DNA of 10,786 nt, taken from assembly GCA_913052515.1 (NCBI GenBank), contig CAJXFJ010000025.1, forward strand, positions 1 to 10,786, written 5' to 3'. The DNA is from an uncultured Flavobacteriales bacterium. Its GTDB lineage: Bacteria; Bacteroidota; Bacteroidia; Flavobacteriales; Vicingaceae. Position 1 is the stretch's first letter; each line of letters starts with the position of its first letter. The notes below the pieces were generated by a model. That model saw nothing but the letters and a program-made list of their open reading frames with translations. It made no database searches and was not told where the DNA came from. The position numbers and the translations under genes were made by a program. Shown in pieces: positions 1-6,746 of this stretch.

Positions 1-440
1 ATTTCTCTTTTATTTAGTTCAATAAATTCTTGAGACTTACCATTATTGTCAACATAAATTGGCCACAGTTCATCACTCTCATAACTTAAAGTCATGGTGC
101 CGCTATATTCTGCAATCTGTCTATCAAAGTGTTTTTTTAAAGTATCTCCATTCGAGTATATTCTTAAATAGGAAAAGGTAGGAAAAAGGCTTTTAGCACA
201 AATTTCTTCCATTAGAGGTTGAAGTTCTAAAAGTATAGATTCACAAAAATAATCGGCGTATCTACCTTTGGCAAAGTTGTCTTTATAAAAGTAATCTTGA
301 TTGTGTTTTTGTTGAAAGTTCAAGTAGTTTTCGAGTAAACACAATGTTTCTGAACTCAATGCATTTGAAATTTTACAAAAGCGTTGGCTTTTAAACATTT
401 GTTTCTCAATTGAGGTTGCCTTAATATCAAAATCAAGCAT
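1..440 (-). CDS. 2-oxoglutarate/Fe(II)-dependent oxygenase (prolyl-4-hydroxylase-like), 3' part missing
   Basis: Reading the minus strand from the ATG at 438-440 gives an uninterrupted frame of 146 codons that runs off the left edge. Near residues 88-128 there is a double-stranded beta-helix signature: FSYLRIYSNGD, then LKKHFDRQ with an H104-x-D106 pair, then a TMTLSY strand and WPIYV. In prolyl-4-hydroxylase-like oxygenases the HxD pair holds the iron, while a distal His and an Arg/Lys that binds 2-oxoglutarate lie further on; those would be outside the window, so catalytic completeness cannot be judged. No signal peptide is visible, so it is probably cytoplasmic. The likely reaction is hydroxylation of a protein, peptide or small molecule; the substrate is unknown. 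The gene lies 34 bases downstream of the HPr-kinase-like gene on the same strand, so the two are probably cotranscribed. The family call rests on the HxD region alone. Confidence 0.75.
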   Translation of the reverse strand, partial: MLDFDIKATSIEKQMFKSQRFCKISNALSSETLCLLENYLNFQQKHNQDYFYKDNFAKGRYADYFCESILLELQPLMEEICAKSLFPTFSYLRIYSNGDTLKKHFDRQIAEYSGTMTLSYESDELWPIYVDNNGKSQEFIELNKRE

Positions 441-474
441 AATGATTTAATCTTACTATGAAATAATAAATAAC

Positions 475-1422
475 TTATCTGGGACTTAATTTTAAAATTA
501 ATTCTTTTTCAAACTGTTTTAATGAGCATACTATTCCTTCTTGCATGGGTCGGTTAATATGATAGACAGGAATGTGATGAAAAATTAAATTCAAAAAATC
601 AAATTGAGCTTTTTCCAATCCCATTGGATTGATAAACTTTTGTCTGAAGGTACAATGATTTATTAATTGCGAAAATTTAAGCCAACCTTTTACTTCATTT
701 ATGCTAAAACCACTTTTATTCGTTTTTTGTAAAATAAAGATGCCGCCTAAGACTTCGGTTGTCGGCTTTTGTGGGAGCGTAGTTTTTACTGCAAACTTGG
801 TTTCGTATTCTTCTTGAAAAAACTTTTGTACAGGTCCTAATTCTAAAGCGTTTATAGAGTTTTCAGTTAACTTTATAATATTGAATCCATATTCTACTTC
901 AAAGTTTGATCCATCTGATTTTACAATCGAAATATCATCTGACAATACAGCATATGACAATTTGTGAAAATATCCGGCAAGGGTAGATTTTCCCACTCCC
1001 GACTCTCCACAAAAAAGATAAGCTTTACCATTTATTTTAATGGCACTAGCATGAAATGGAAATAACTTTCGTTGATGAGCTAATGCACCCATTGCCGAGG
1101 CATACAAATAAGGTTTTACTTGATTAAAGGAAACATTTGATTCCATTTCAATAGTAATAGAGTTTCCATTTTTTACCCAAAAAGTAGCAATTTGATCAAT
1201 CGGGAGTAAAAATTCATTTTCCGAAAGTTGAAATCGCTCCCCCTTTGCAATAATGGTTTTAAGCTTTTTTGGGGTTTTTCCAATGTTAAGGGTTACAGGA
1301 AGTTCACCTAATTCCGACGCTGAAATAGGAGTAAGTTCCTCTAATTCAACAGAAGAATCGAATGTAATACCATGTGCATGATAATAGAATCGGTTTGAAA
1401 AATTAGGCTTATTAAGTAACAA
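475..1422 (-). CDS. HPr kinase/phosphorylase-like P-loop protein
   Basis: A 315-residue protein resembling the C-terminal catalytic domain of HPr kinase/phosphorylase (HprK). Visible elements are H124 in FPFHASAI just before the nucleotide site, a Walker A loop GESGVGKS at 139-146, and an SDD acidic motif at 161-163, matching the HprK order of His, P-loop and ADD. The N-terminal 110 residues are not the classical HprK regulatory domain; they contain the YYHAHGI segment typical of free-standing HprK-like proteins. In bacteria such proteins often occur beside peptide-modification genes rather than sugar PTS genes, and no HPr is present here, so the true substrate is unknown. The start is TTG at 1420-1422. 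A TGA lies in frame seven codons upstream and TTG is the first conventional start after it; the next in-frame ATG would remove the N-terminal region. It precedes the oxygenase gene by 34 bases. Family membership is firm, function is not. Confidence 0.8.
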   Translation of the reverse strand: MLLNKPNFSNRFYYHAHGITFDSSVELEELTPISASELGELPVTLNIGKTPKKLKTIIAKGERFQLSENEFLLPIDQIATFWVKNGNSITIEMESNVSFNQVKPYLYASAMGALAHQRKLFPFHASAIKINGKAYLFCGESGVGKSTLAGYFHKLSYAVLSDDISIVKSDGSNFEVEYGFNIIKLTENSINALELGPVQKFFQEEYETKFAVKTTLPQKPTTEVLGGIFILQKTNKSGFSINEVKGWLKFSQLINHCTFRQKFINPMGLEKAQFDFLNLIFHHIPVYHINRPMQEGIVCSLKQFEKELILKLSPR

Positions 1423-1456
1423 AAGCTTAGGAGGAAATAATCAATTACAGTCGGGA

Positions 1457-1464
1457 CAAAATTA
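1457..1464 (-). promoter_or_regulatory. Candidate -7 element (TAATTTTG) for the HprK-like/oxygenase genes
   Basis: On the minus strand the sequence TAATTTTG matches the Bacteroidota -7 consensus TAnnTTTG exactly and lies about 35 bases upstream of the TTG start. No clear TTG or TTTG -33 element is seen at the usual distance, so the call is tentative. Confidence 0.4.
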
Positions 1465-1478
1465 TAAAAGCTAGGAGT

Positions 1479-1486
1479 TACTTTTG
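1479..1486 (+). promoter_or_regulatory. Candidate -7 element (TACTTTTG) for the permease-propeller operon
   Basis: TACTTTTG matches TAnnTTTG exactly and lies 31 bases upstream of the TTG start at 1518, implying a 5' leader of about 25 bases. A -33 TTG is not evident at the usual distance. It stands back to back with the minus-strand element, with 14 bases between them. Confidence 0.4.
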
Positions 1487-1517
1487 CTCGAAATTTTGGT
1501 TTTTTAAAAGATTATAA

Positions 1518-4500
1518 TTGGCTACAAAAAAAACGCCCTTGATTACTGTAAATAATCAAAAACAACTCTTTCTTGTTATAGTTGTTCTGCTGGGAATTGG
1601 AAGCTTTTTCTGGACACAATCTCGCTATCCGGCATTAGACGAAAAAGCATTGATGACTGGTAGTATTACTACTTCGGGTATCGGTTTTGATATATGGATA
1701 CCCATTGCAGAAGATTTTAATGTTTTTCAAAAGATTGGTGCTAATACTGTAAACTGGTATTATACCAATTGGAAAGGAATGACCTTTGGAATATTGTTTG
1801 CCGTAGCATTAATGATGCTTTTTTCGCTCCTGCAGAATTTTAGTTCTAAAAATAGATTTCTAAATGCCTTCTCTGGTATGTTGTTAGGAGCTCCTTTAGG
1901 GGTTTGTGTAAACTGTGCAGCTCCAATTGCTCAAGGGGTAAGTAGAGGAGGAGCAAAAGTAGAAACCACCTTAGCAATGATGTTAAGTTCACCAAGTTTA
2001 AATGCAATTGTGCTTGGAATGTTATTTTCTCTTTTTCCATTTTACATTGCACTCATTAAAATTGTTTTTACCGCTTTTATAATTCTAATTTGTGTGCCTT
2101 TGCTTTCAAAGTACCTCGTTACTTCTATAAAGTCAGAAAACTCTCTTAATAAAATTCAGGATCAATCATTAGGCAATGTCGCTTATCCGTTTTTAAATCA
2201 TTCAACAGAAGTTAATTTGGGATGGGGACAAGCTTTTTATTGGCTTTTGAATAGCTATGCAAAAGGTTTGTGGTATATAGTACGTACTACCTTGCCCTTA
2301 ATGCTTTTAGCCGGATTGCTAGGAAGTATTGTTATTACGCTTTTGCCTTGGGAAACTTTTGTGACTTTTTTTGATAATGAAAGTCTCGTCTTTCAAATAG
2401 GTCTATTGATTTTGGTCGCTTTAATTGGAGTTTTCTTACCAGTTCCCATGAGTTTTGATGTCATCATTGTTTCGGTGTTGTTTTCAGCAGGACTTCCAAT
2501 ACATTTATGCGTAGTACTACTTTGTACCTTAGGAATATTTAGTATTTATTCCTTTTTAATTGTTCAACAAGCCCTTTCAAAAAAAATAGCAATTTCTTTA
2601 CTCTTGGTGATTTCTGTATTTGGTCTTTTAGCAGGAGGAATAGCCAACAAAACAAATTCAATATTTGAAAAAAAATATGATGTTGCCCGAAAAATGTTTT
2701 CAGTTAATATGAAAATTTTTCCCACCATTCTTAAAAGTGCTGACTTTTATAAACCGAATCAATTTAGCAAAGCTGAAAATAGTAAGAGGAGTGTTTCAGT
2801 TAGTAGTGAAATGATTTTCGAATCTAAAAATATTAGTGTTCGTAAAGTCCCATTTAAGTCAAATTCAAATTTTACAGATGTCAATAAACACCTATTCTCG
2901 CATATAGAAGGTTGGGAAATTGGTGTAGACCCTCCTTATACTTTCTCACTTTTAAATGTTATTCAACCTTATTCAGATGGTAGGGGAATAGCAAGTGGGG
3001 ACATCAATTTAGATGGATTCGCCGATTTATTAATTGTATCAGATGAAAAACTTTATTTGTACTATAATCAAGATGGGAAAGAGTTTACATCTAGTTCTTT
3101 AGCGTTTAACAATATTGATACCTCTTTATATATTGCTAATGCAGCTTTGGTGGATATAAATAATGATAACTTCCTAGATATTGTATTCACTACTTATTGG
3201 CATGGTAATTACATTTTGTATAGTAACAAGGGTGAGTTTTATGCTACGGAAGCAAGAAAGTTACCAAATCCAAATGGTGCTTTGTTGAGCACAGGGATGT
3301 CTTTTGGAGATGTAGATAAAGACGGCGATTTAGATATTTTGTTGGGGAACTTTTCTTTAGGTGGTGGCGCAAACCGAACACGGGTATATGAAACCTCTAA
3401 GGATCTTTTATTGATCAATGAAGGTCAAAAATGGGAAGCCAAAGAGTTGAGCAAAATGTCTGGTGAAACCTTATCAACCTTATTTACTGACTTTAATAAT
3501 GATGGTCATTTAGATGGAATTATTGGTATAGATTTTAACTATCCTGATTTGTTTTATGAAGGCAATGGTTCTTCTAATTTAAAGCTACTTAAGCAAAGCG
3601 ATTGGAAATTAGAAAATATGCTTTATAAAACCATGAGTGTTGCTACAGCAGATATTGATAACGATTTGGTAGCAGAAATTTACTTCACACAAGTAAGTGA
3701 TAGTGACTTTGAAACAGCATTGGTGAAAGCAGAAAATCAAGACGATTTTATTCAAGTTAAAAGGATTCAAGAAAAAGTAATGCTTAAACATGCTATTTCT
3801 CAAAAACAGCAATTTAATCGTGCATTTGGTTGGAAAGATGCAAATGCCTGCGCAGATAGTTTAACATATGATTGTGTAGCAGCTACCACTCTAAGCAGAA
3901 TTCAGTTTGACGACAATAGAAGTTGTAATTACTTCAATGATAATTGGAGAGAACTTAAAAGAAGGTGCAACGTAAAGTATGGTGATTCAGCACTTAAAAC
4001 AAATCCTGCAGCATTAAAAGATTATGTGATGGAAGTGCAACAGAGTAAAAGGAATGCTTTGTTTAAGCTAAACTCTGAAACTGGTGTTTACGAAGAAAAA
4101 GCAAGCAGTTTTGGAATTGATTATACCGGTTGGTCATGGAATGGAAAGTTCGAAGATTATAATAATGACGGATGGAAAGACTTATTTGTGGTTAATGGGT
4201 ACACAAATCGAATGAGAACTTCACAAGAAAGTAATGTGTTTTTTCTCAATCAAAATGGTCAGTCATTTCAAGAGGCAACAGAAACTGCAGGCTTAATTAA
4301 CTATTTGCCTACTCATGCATATACCAGTGTTGACTTGAATAATGATGGGGCACTAGATATTGTTTCAGTTCCTGCTATTGGGCCTATCTCATTTTATTAC
4401 AATCAAACCCATGCTAATAAATCCATTCAGTTTCAACTAATTGATGAAGTTGGAAATAAATATGGAATAGGAAGCAAGGTTTATATAAATTATGGTGAAG

Positions 4501-4712
4501 ATTCTACAAATAGTCAAATGAAAGAGCTACAACTAGGTGGAGGGTTTAGATCATTTGATATATCATTAGTACACTTTGGCTTAGGAAATTTTGACCAAGT
4601 AGAGGCTGCCATGATTGTCTGGTCAACCGGTGATACTACCCATATAAAAGTACCCTTAAAAGCCGGTTCTACGTATCAACTAACAAGAAAAGCAGTACAG
4701 CAGACTCTTTAA
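1518..4712 (+). CDS. Permease (DUF318/ArsP-type) fused to VCBS/FG-GAP propeller and ASPIC/UnbV domain
   Basis: A 1064-residue membrane protein with three parts. Residues 1-375 are a permease of about ten hydrophobic segments (near 16-33, 88-106, 116-137, 158-176, 177-197, 251-276, 290-309, 313-333, 334-351, 357-374). GAPLGVCVNCAAPIAQG, with C130 and C133, followed by a LSSPSLN motif, resembles the cysteine-bearing signature loop of DUF318/ArsP/YraQ permeases. Residues about 465-960 carry seven FG-GAP/VCBS calcium-loop motifs of the DINNDGxxD type, starting at 495, 546, 598, 658, 712 (degenerate, DIDNDLVAE), 880 and 939, suggesting a beta-propeller. Residues about 968-1056 match the ASPIC/UnbV domain (GIGSKVYI, LQLGGGFRS, VHFGLG, IVWSTG). 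Between motifs 5 and 6 lies an insert of roughly 110 residues containing four cysteines. TTG at 1518 is the only plausible start: TAA directly precedes it and the first internal ATG (M46) would remove the first membrane helix. The aminotransferase follows after 10 bases. Substrate, and the side of the membrane the propeller occupies, are unknown. Confidence 0.85.
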   Translation: MATKKTPLITVNNQKQLFLVIVVLLGIGSFFWTQSRYPALDEKALMTGSITTSGIGFDIWIPIAEDFNVFQKIGANTVNWYYTNWKGMTFGILFAVALMMLFSLLQNFSSKNRFLNAFSGMLLGAPLGVCVNCAAPIAQGVSRGGAKVETTLAMMLSSPSLNAIVLGMLFSLFPFYIALIKIVFTAFIILICVPLLSKYLVTSIKSENSLNKIQDQSLGNVAYPFLNHSTEVNLGWGQAFYWLLNSYAKGLWYIVRTTLPLMLLAGLLGSIVITLLPWETFVTFFDNESLVFQIGLLILVALIGVFLPVPMSFDVIIVSVLFSAGLPIHLCVVLLCTLGIFSIYSFLIVQQALSKKIAISLLLVISVFGLLAGGIANKTNSIFEKKYDVARKMFSVNMKIFPTILKSADFYKPNQFSKAENSKRSVSVSSEMIFESKNISVRKVPFKSNSNFTDVNKHLFSHIEGWEIGVDPPYTFSLLNVIQPYSDGRGIASGDINLDGFADLLIVSDEKLYLYYNQDGKEFTSSSLAFNNIDTSLYIANAALVDINNDNFLDIVFTTYWHGNYILYSNKGEFYATEARKLPNPNGALLSTGMSFGDVDKDGDLDILLGNFSLGGGANRTRVYETSKDLLLINEGQKWEAKELSKMSGETLSTLFTDFNNDGHLDGIIGIDFNYPDLFYEGNGSSNLKLLKQSDWKLENMLYKTMSVATADIDNDLVAEIYFTQVSDSDFETALVKAENQDDFIQVKRIQEKVMLKHAISQKQQFNRAFGWKDANACADSLTYDCVAATTLSRIQFDDNRSCNYFNDNWRELKRRCNVKYGDSALKTNPAALKDYVMEVQQSKRNALFKLNSETGVYEEKASSFGIDYTGWSWNGKFEDYNNDGWKDLFVVNGYTNRMRTSQESNVFFLNQNGQSFQEATETAGLINYLPTHAYTSVDLNNDGALDIVSVPAIGPISFYYNQTHANKSIQFQLIDEVGNKYGIGSKVYINYGEDSTNSQMKELQLGGGFRSFDISLVHFGLGNFDQVEAAMIVWSTGDTTHIKVPLKAGSTYQLTRKAVQQTL

Positions 4713-4722
4713 AATTTAAATT

Positions 4723-5829
4723 GTGATACCTTTTTTAGACTTAAAGAAACAACACCAACAACTAGGGTTTGAAATAAACGAAGCGATGTTAAGGGTGTTA
4801 AACTCTGGAAATTACATTTTAGGAGATGAAGTAAAAAGTTTTGAAGAAGAGCTTTCAAGCTATTTAAACGTAGGCAATTGTATTGGGGTTTCTAGCGGTT
4901 TAGATGCCATACAACTTATTTTTAAAGGACTAATAGAGCTGAAAAGACTTCAAAAAGGTGATCAGGTTTTGGTTCCTGCAAATACATATTTTGCTTCTAT
5001 TTTGGCATTAATAAATTGTGGGCTTAAACCTGTGTTGGTTGAACCCAACCTCCAAACATATAATATTTGTTTGCAAGACCTTAAGAACAAAACAACTACA
5101 AAAACAAAAGCTATTCTTTTGGTTCATTTATACGGTAGATCTGCCTTTTCAACTGAATTAATTGAGTGGATAAAAGATCATGAACTAATTGCCGTAGATG
5201 ATGCAGCACAAGCATTTGGCGCTAAGTGGCAAGGAAAATATATTGGAAGTATTTTAGAAGCAACTGCGTTTAGCTTTTTTCCTACTAAGAATCTTGGCGC
5301 TATAGGTGATGCAGGAGCAGTTGCAACAAATAACAGAGATCTTGCAAGAGCGGTAATGGCATTAAGAAATTATGGAACATCAGAAAAGAATCAACTCACT
5401 TTTATTGGACAAAACTCTCGTTTAGATGAGTTACAAGCTGCTGTGCTAAAAGTAAAACTCAAGAAAGTTGAGGAGTTAAACAAGAGAAGAAGATCGATTG
5501 CAAAGTATTACTCAAAAAATCTGGTAAATAATTTAATAATACTGCCACAGAAGCCTGAAGTAAAAGAGGAGCATGTATGGCATCTATATGTTATTCGTTC
5601 TAATAATAGAAAAGACTTTAAAGAATACTTAGATGCAGCAGGAATCGAAACTCAAATTCACTATCCCATGCCACCGCATAAACAAGCGGCTTTTAAAAAT
5701 TTAGGCAATTTAAAATTGCCAATTACAACAGAATTACATCAAGAAGTAATTTCACTTCCGCTTGATCCAATGCTTGAGAATGAAAAAGTGGAAAGGGTAG
5801 TAGATGTAATAAATGAATTTAAATTATGA
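4723..5829 (+). CDS. DegT/DnrJ/EryC1-family sugar-nucleotide aminotransferase (FdtB/QdtB-like)
   Basis: A 368-residue PLP-dependent aminotransferase of fold type I, of normal length. Family landmarks are MIPFLDLKK at the N-terminus, SSGLDA (57-62), PANTYFAS (85-92), VDDAAQAFGA (158-167, with D160 and Q163 expected to contact PLP), FSFFPTKNLGAIGDAGA (183-199, with K189 the Schiff-base lysine), NSRLDELQAA (231-240) and HVWHLYVIR (284-292). The closest type by eye is the FdtB/QdtB group, which converts dTDP-3-keto-6-deoxyhexoses to 3-amino sugars using glutamate as donor; the exact substrate cannot be told from sequence. It acts in the cytoplasm and would supply an amino sugar to the polysaccharide made by the genes downstream. 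The start is GTG at 4723, two codons after an in-frame TAA, and gives the canonical family N-terminus. It lies 10 bases after the permease-propeller gene, so the two are probably cotranscribed. Confidence 0.9.
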   Translation: MIPFLDLKKQHQQLGFEINEAMLRVLNSGNYILGDEVKSFEEELSSYLNVGNCIGVSSGLDAIQLIFKGLIELKRLQKGDQVLVPANTYFASILALINCGLKPVLVEPNLQTYNICLQDLKNKTTTKTKAILLVHLYGRSAFSTELIEWIKDHELIAVDDAAQAFGAKWQGKYIGSILEATAFSFFPTKNLGAIGDAGAVATNNRDLARAVMALRNYGTSEKNQLTFIGQNSRLDELQAAVLKVKLKKVEELNKRRRSIAKYYSKNLVNNLIILPQKPEVKEEHVWHLYVIRSNNRKDFKEYLDAAGIETQIHYPMPPHKQAAFKNLGNLKLPITTELHQEVISLPLDPMLENEKVERVVDVINEFKL

Positions 5830-5912
5830 TTAATTCACTAAATAAATTGACCGTAATTTTTATCAGACTTAAATTAAATTTAACTTGCTTTGCAACTTAT
5901 TGGAAACAATAA
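5826..5912 (+). CDS. Possible 28-codon micro-ORF or leader peptide
   Basis: An ATG at 5826 overlaps the aminotransferase stop (ATGA) and opens 28 codons ending in TAA at 5910-5912. The peptide (MINSLNKLTVIFIRLKLNLT, then eight more residues) is basic and hydrophobic and matches nothing I recognise. Its stop falls inside the 3' arm of a perfect stem-loop. It could be a leader peptide, the worn N-terminal stub of a lost gene, or chance. Only the ATGA coupling and its position favour it. Confidence 0.2.
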   Translation: MINSLNKLTVIFIRLKLNLTCFATYWKQ

Positions 5913-5913
5913 G
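5869..5913. repeat. Three contiguous inverted repeats upstream of the wza-like gene
   Basis: Within the 129-base spacer between the aminotransferase and the export lipoprotein lie three perfect inverted repeats almost end to end: TTAAATT-A-AATTTAA (5869-5883), TTGC-TTT-GCAA (5885-5895) and CTTATTG-GAAA-CAATAAG (5896-5913). The last would form a 7-bp stem capped by a GAAA (GNRA-type) tetraloop in RNA. No T-tract follows, so none looks like an intrinsic terminator. A role as a leader-RNA structure or protein-binding site is inference; short AT-rich palindromes also arise by chance. Confidence 0.45.
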
Positions 5914-5958
5914 CGAATAAGGTGAAAAACTCTTTTATAGAATTTTATAAGATAAAGA

Positions 5959-6744
5959 ATGAAAGCCAATCTTTCAAAGATATTTCTGTTGTGCGTAATT
6001 AGCTCAATGCTGATTACATCTTGCATCCCAACAAAAAAAGTAGTTTACTTAGAAAATTTTGATGGACGAGAGAATGAGCAGTACGAAGCCCTAGATTGGG
6101 AATACAAGGTTCAACCTGGAGATCGTTTGTTTGTGAAAATAGAAGAATCGCTGCAAGGGTTACAATTTGGGGCAAGCGAATTAGCATCAGACAATTCTAA
6201 GAACCAAAGAGTAAATATCGTTCAGCAGAGCCCTTCTGTATATGATTTCTTAGTAGACGAAAATGGAATGTTGAACTTACCAATAATTGGCAAAGTTGAA
6301 GCAGAAGGGAAGACATTTTCAGAATTGAGAGAAACAATCATTCAAAGTTGTAAAGGAATTATCAGTGACCCTACTGTAAAGCTTTATATGACTAATTACA
6401 ATGTTACTTTATTAGGCGAATTTAATGCACCTGGCTTTTATCAATTGATAACAGAACGACCTACTTTTTTTGATGCTGTTGGTTTGGGAGGAGATCTAAC
6501 TGATTTTGCTGATCGAAGAAGAATAAAATTGATTCGTAAAATTGATGGCAAGGTAAATGTTTATTATCTAGATGTTACAGATCCAAACTTTGTCACTTCT
6601 ACCTTTTATTACATCTTACCCAATGATGTTATTCATATAATGCCATTAAAAGTAAAGAAATACAGTAGCGATAATGCTTTGCCGCTTCTACTGTCCGGCT
6701 TAACTGTTATTATTACTTTAGCCAATCTCCTAAATAATCGCTAG
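5959..6744 (+). CDS. wza: Wza-type polysaccharide export outer-membrane lipoprotein
   Basis: A 261-residue export protein. The N-terminus is a lipoprotein signal: basic start, hydrophobic core, lipobox LITSC with C22 as the lipidated residue. A poly-export (PES) domain starts near EYKVQPGDRLFVKI (48-61) and runs through DENGMLNLPIIGKV (100-113). An SLBB-like segment follows at about 147-190 (VTLLGEFNAPGFYQL, VGLGGDL). Residues about 238-258 form a hydrophobic stretch (ALPLLLSGLTVIITLANLL), and the protein is much shorter than E. coli Wza, as is common in Bacteroidota. It would form the outer-membrane or periplasm-spanning exit channel for capsule or exopolysaccharide, working with the co-polymerase encoded two bases downstream. 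The ATG at 5959 gives the intact signal peptide; no strong Shine-Dalgarno site precedes it. The symbol is assigned by functional analogy. Confidence 0.9.
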   Translation: MKANLSKIFLLCVISSMLITSCIPTKKVVYLENFDGRENEQYEALDWEYKVQPGDRLFVKIEESLQGLQFGASELASDNSKNQRVNIVQQSPSVYDFLVDENGMLNLPIIGKVEAEGKTFSELRETIIQSCKGIISDPTVKLYMTNYNVTLLGEFNAPGFYQLITERPTFFDAVGLGGDLTDFADRRRIKLIRKIDGKVNVYYLDVTDPNFVTSTFYYILPNDVIHIMPLKVKKYSSDNALPLLLSGLTVIITLANLLNNR

Positions 6745-6746
6745 TA

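Noticed and set aside
1429..1440. Strong Shine-Dalgarno-like AGGAGGAAATAA on the plus strand
   Set aside because: No ATG, GTG or TTG follows at a usable distance, and the next plus-strand gene starts some 80 bases later; probably chance.
1846..2052. Antisense open frame opposite the permease part
   Set aside because: Low-complexity Leu-rich translation opposite a clearly conserved membrane region; a shadow of the real gene.
3609..3812. Antisense open frame opposite the propeller part
   Set aside because: No recognisable domain, and it lies wholly within a well-supported gene on the other strand.
5854..5882. Promoter-like TAATTTTT (5854-5861) and TAAATTTA (5875-5882) upstream of the wza-like gene
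   Set aside because: Each misses the terminal G of TAnnTTTG and neither has a -33 TTG at the right distance; too weak to call in AT-rich sequence.
5896..5913. Stem-loop as an intrinsic terminator after the aminotransferase
   Set aside because: The stem is AT-rich and followed by CGAATAAGG rather than a T-tract.
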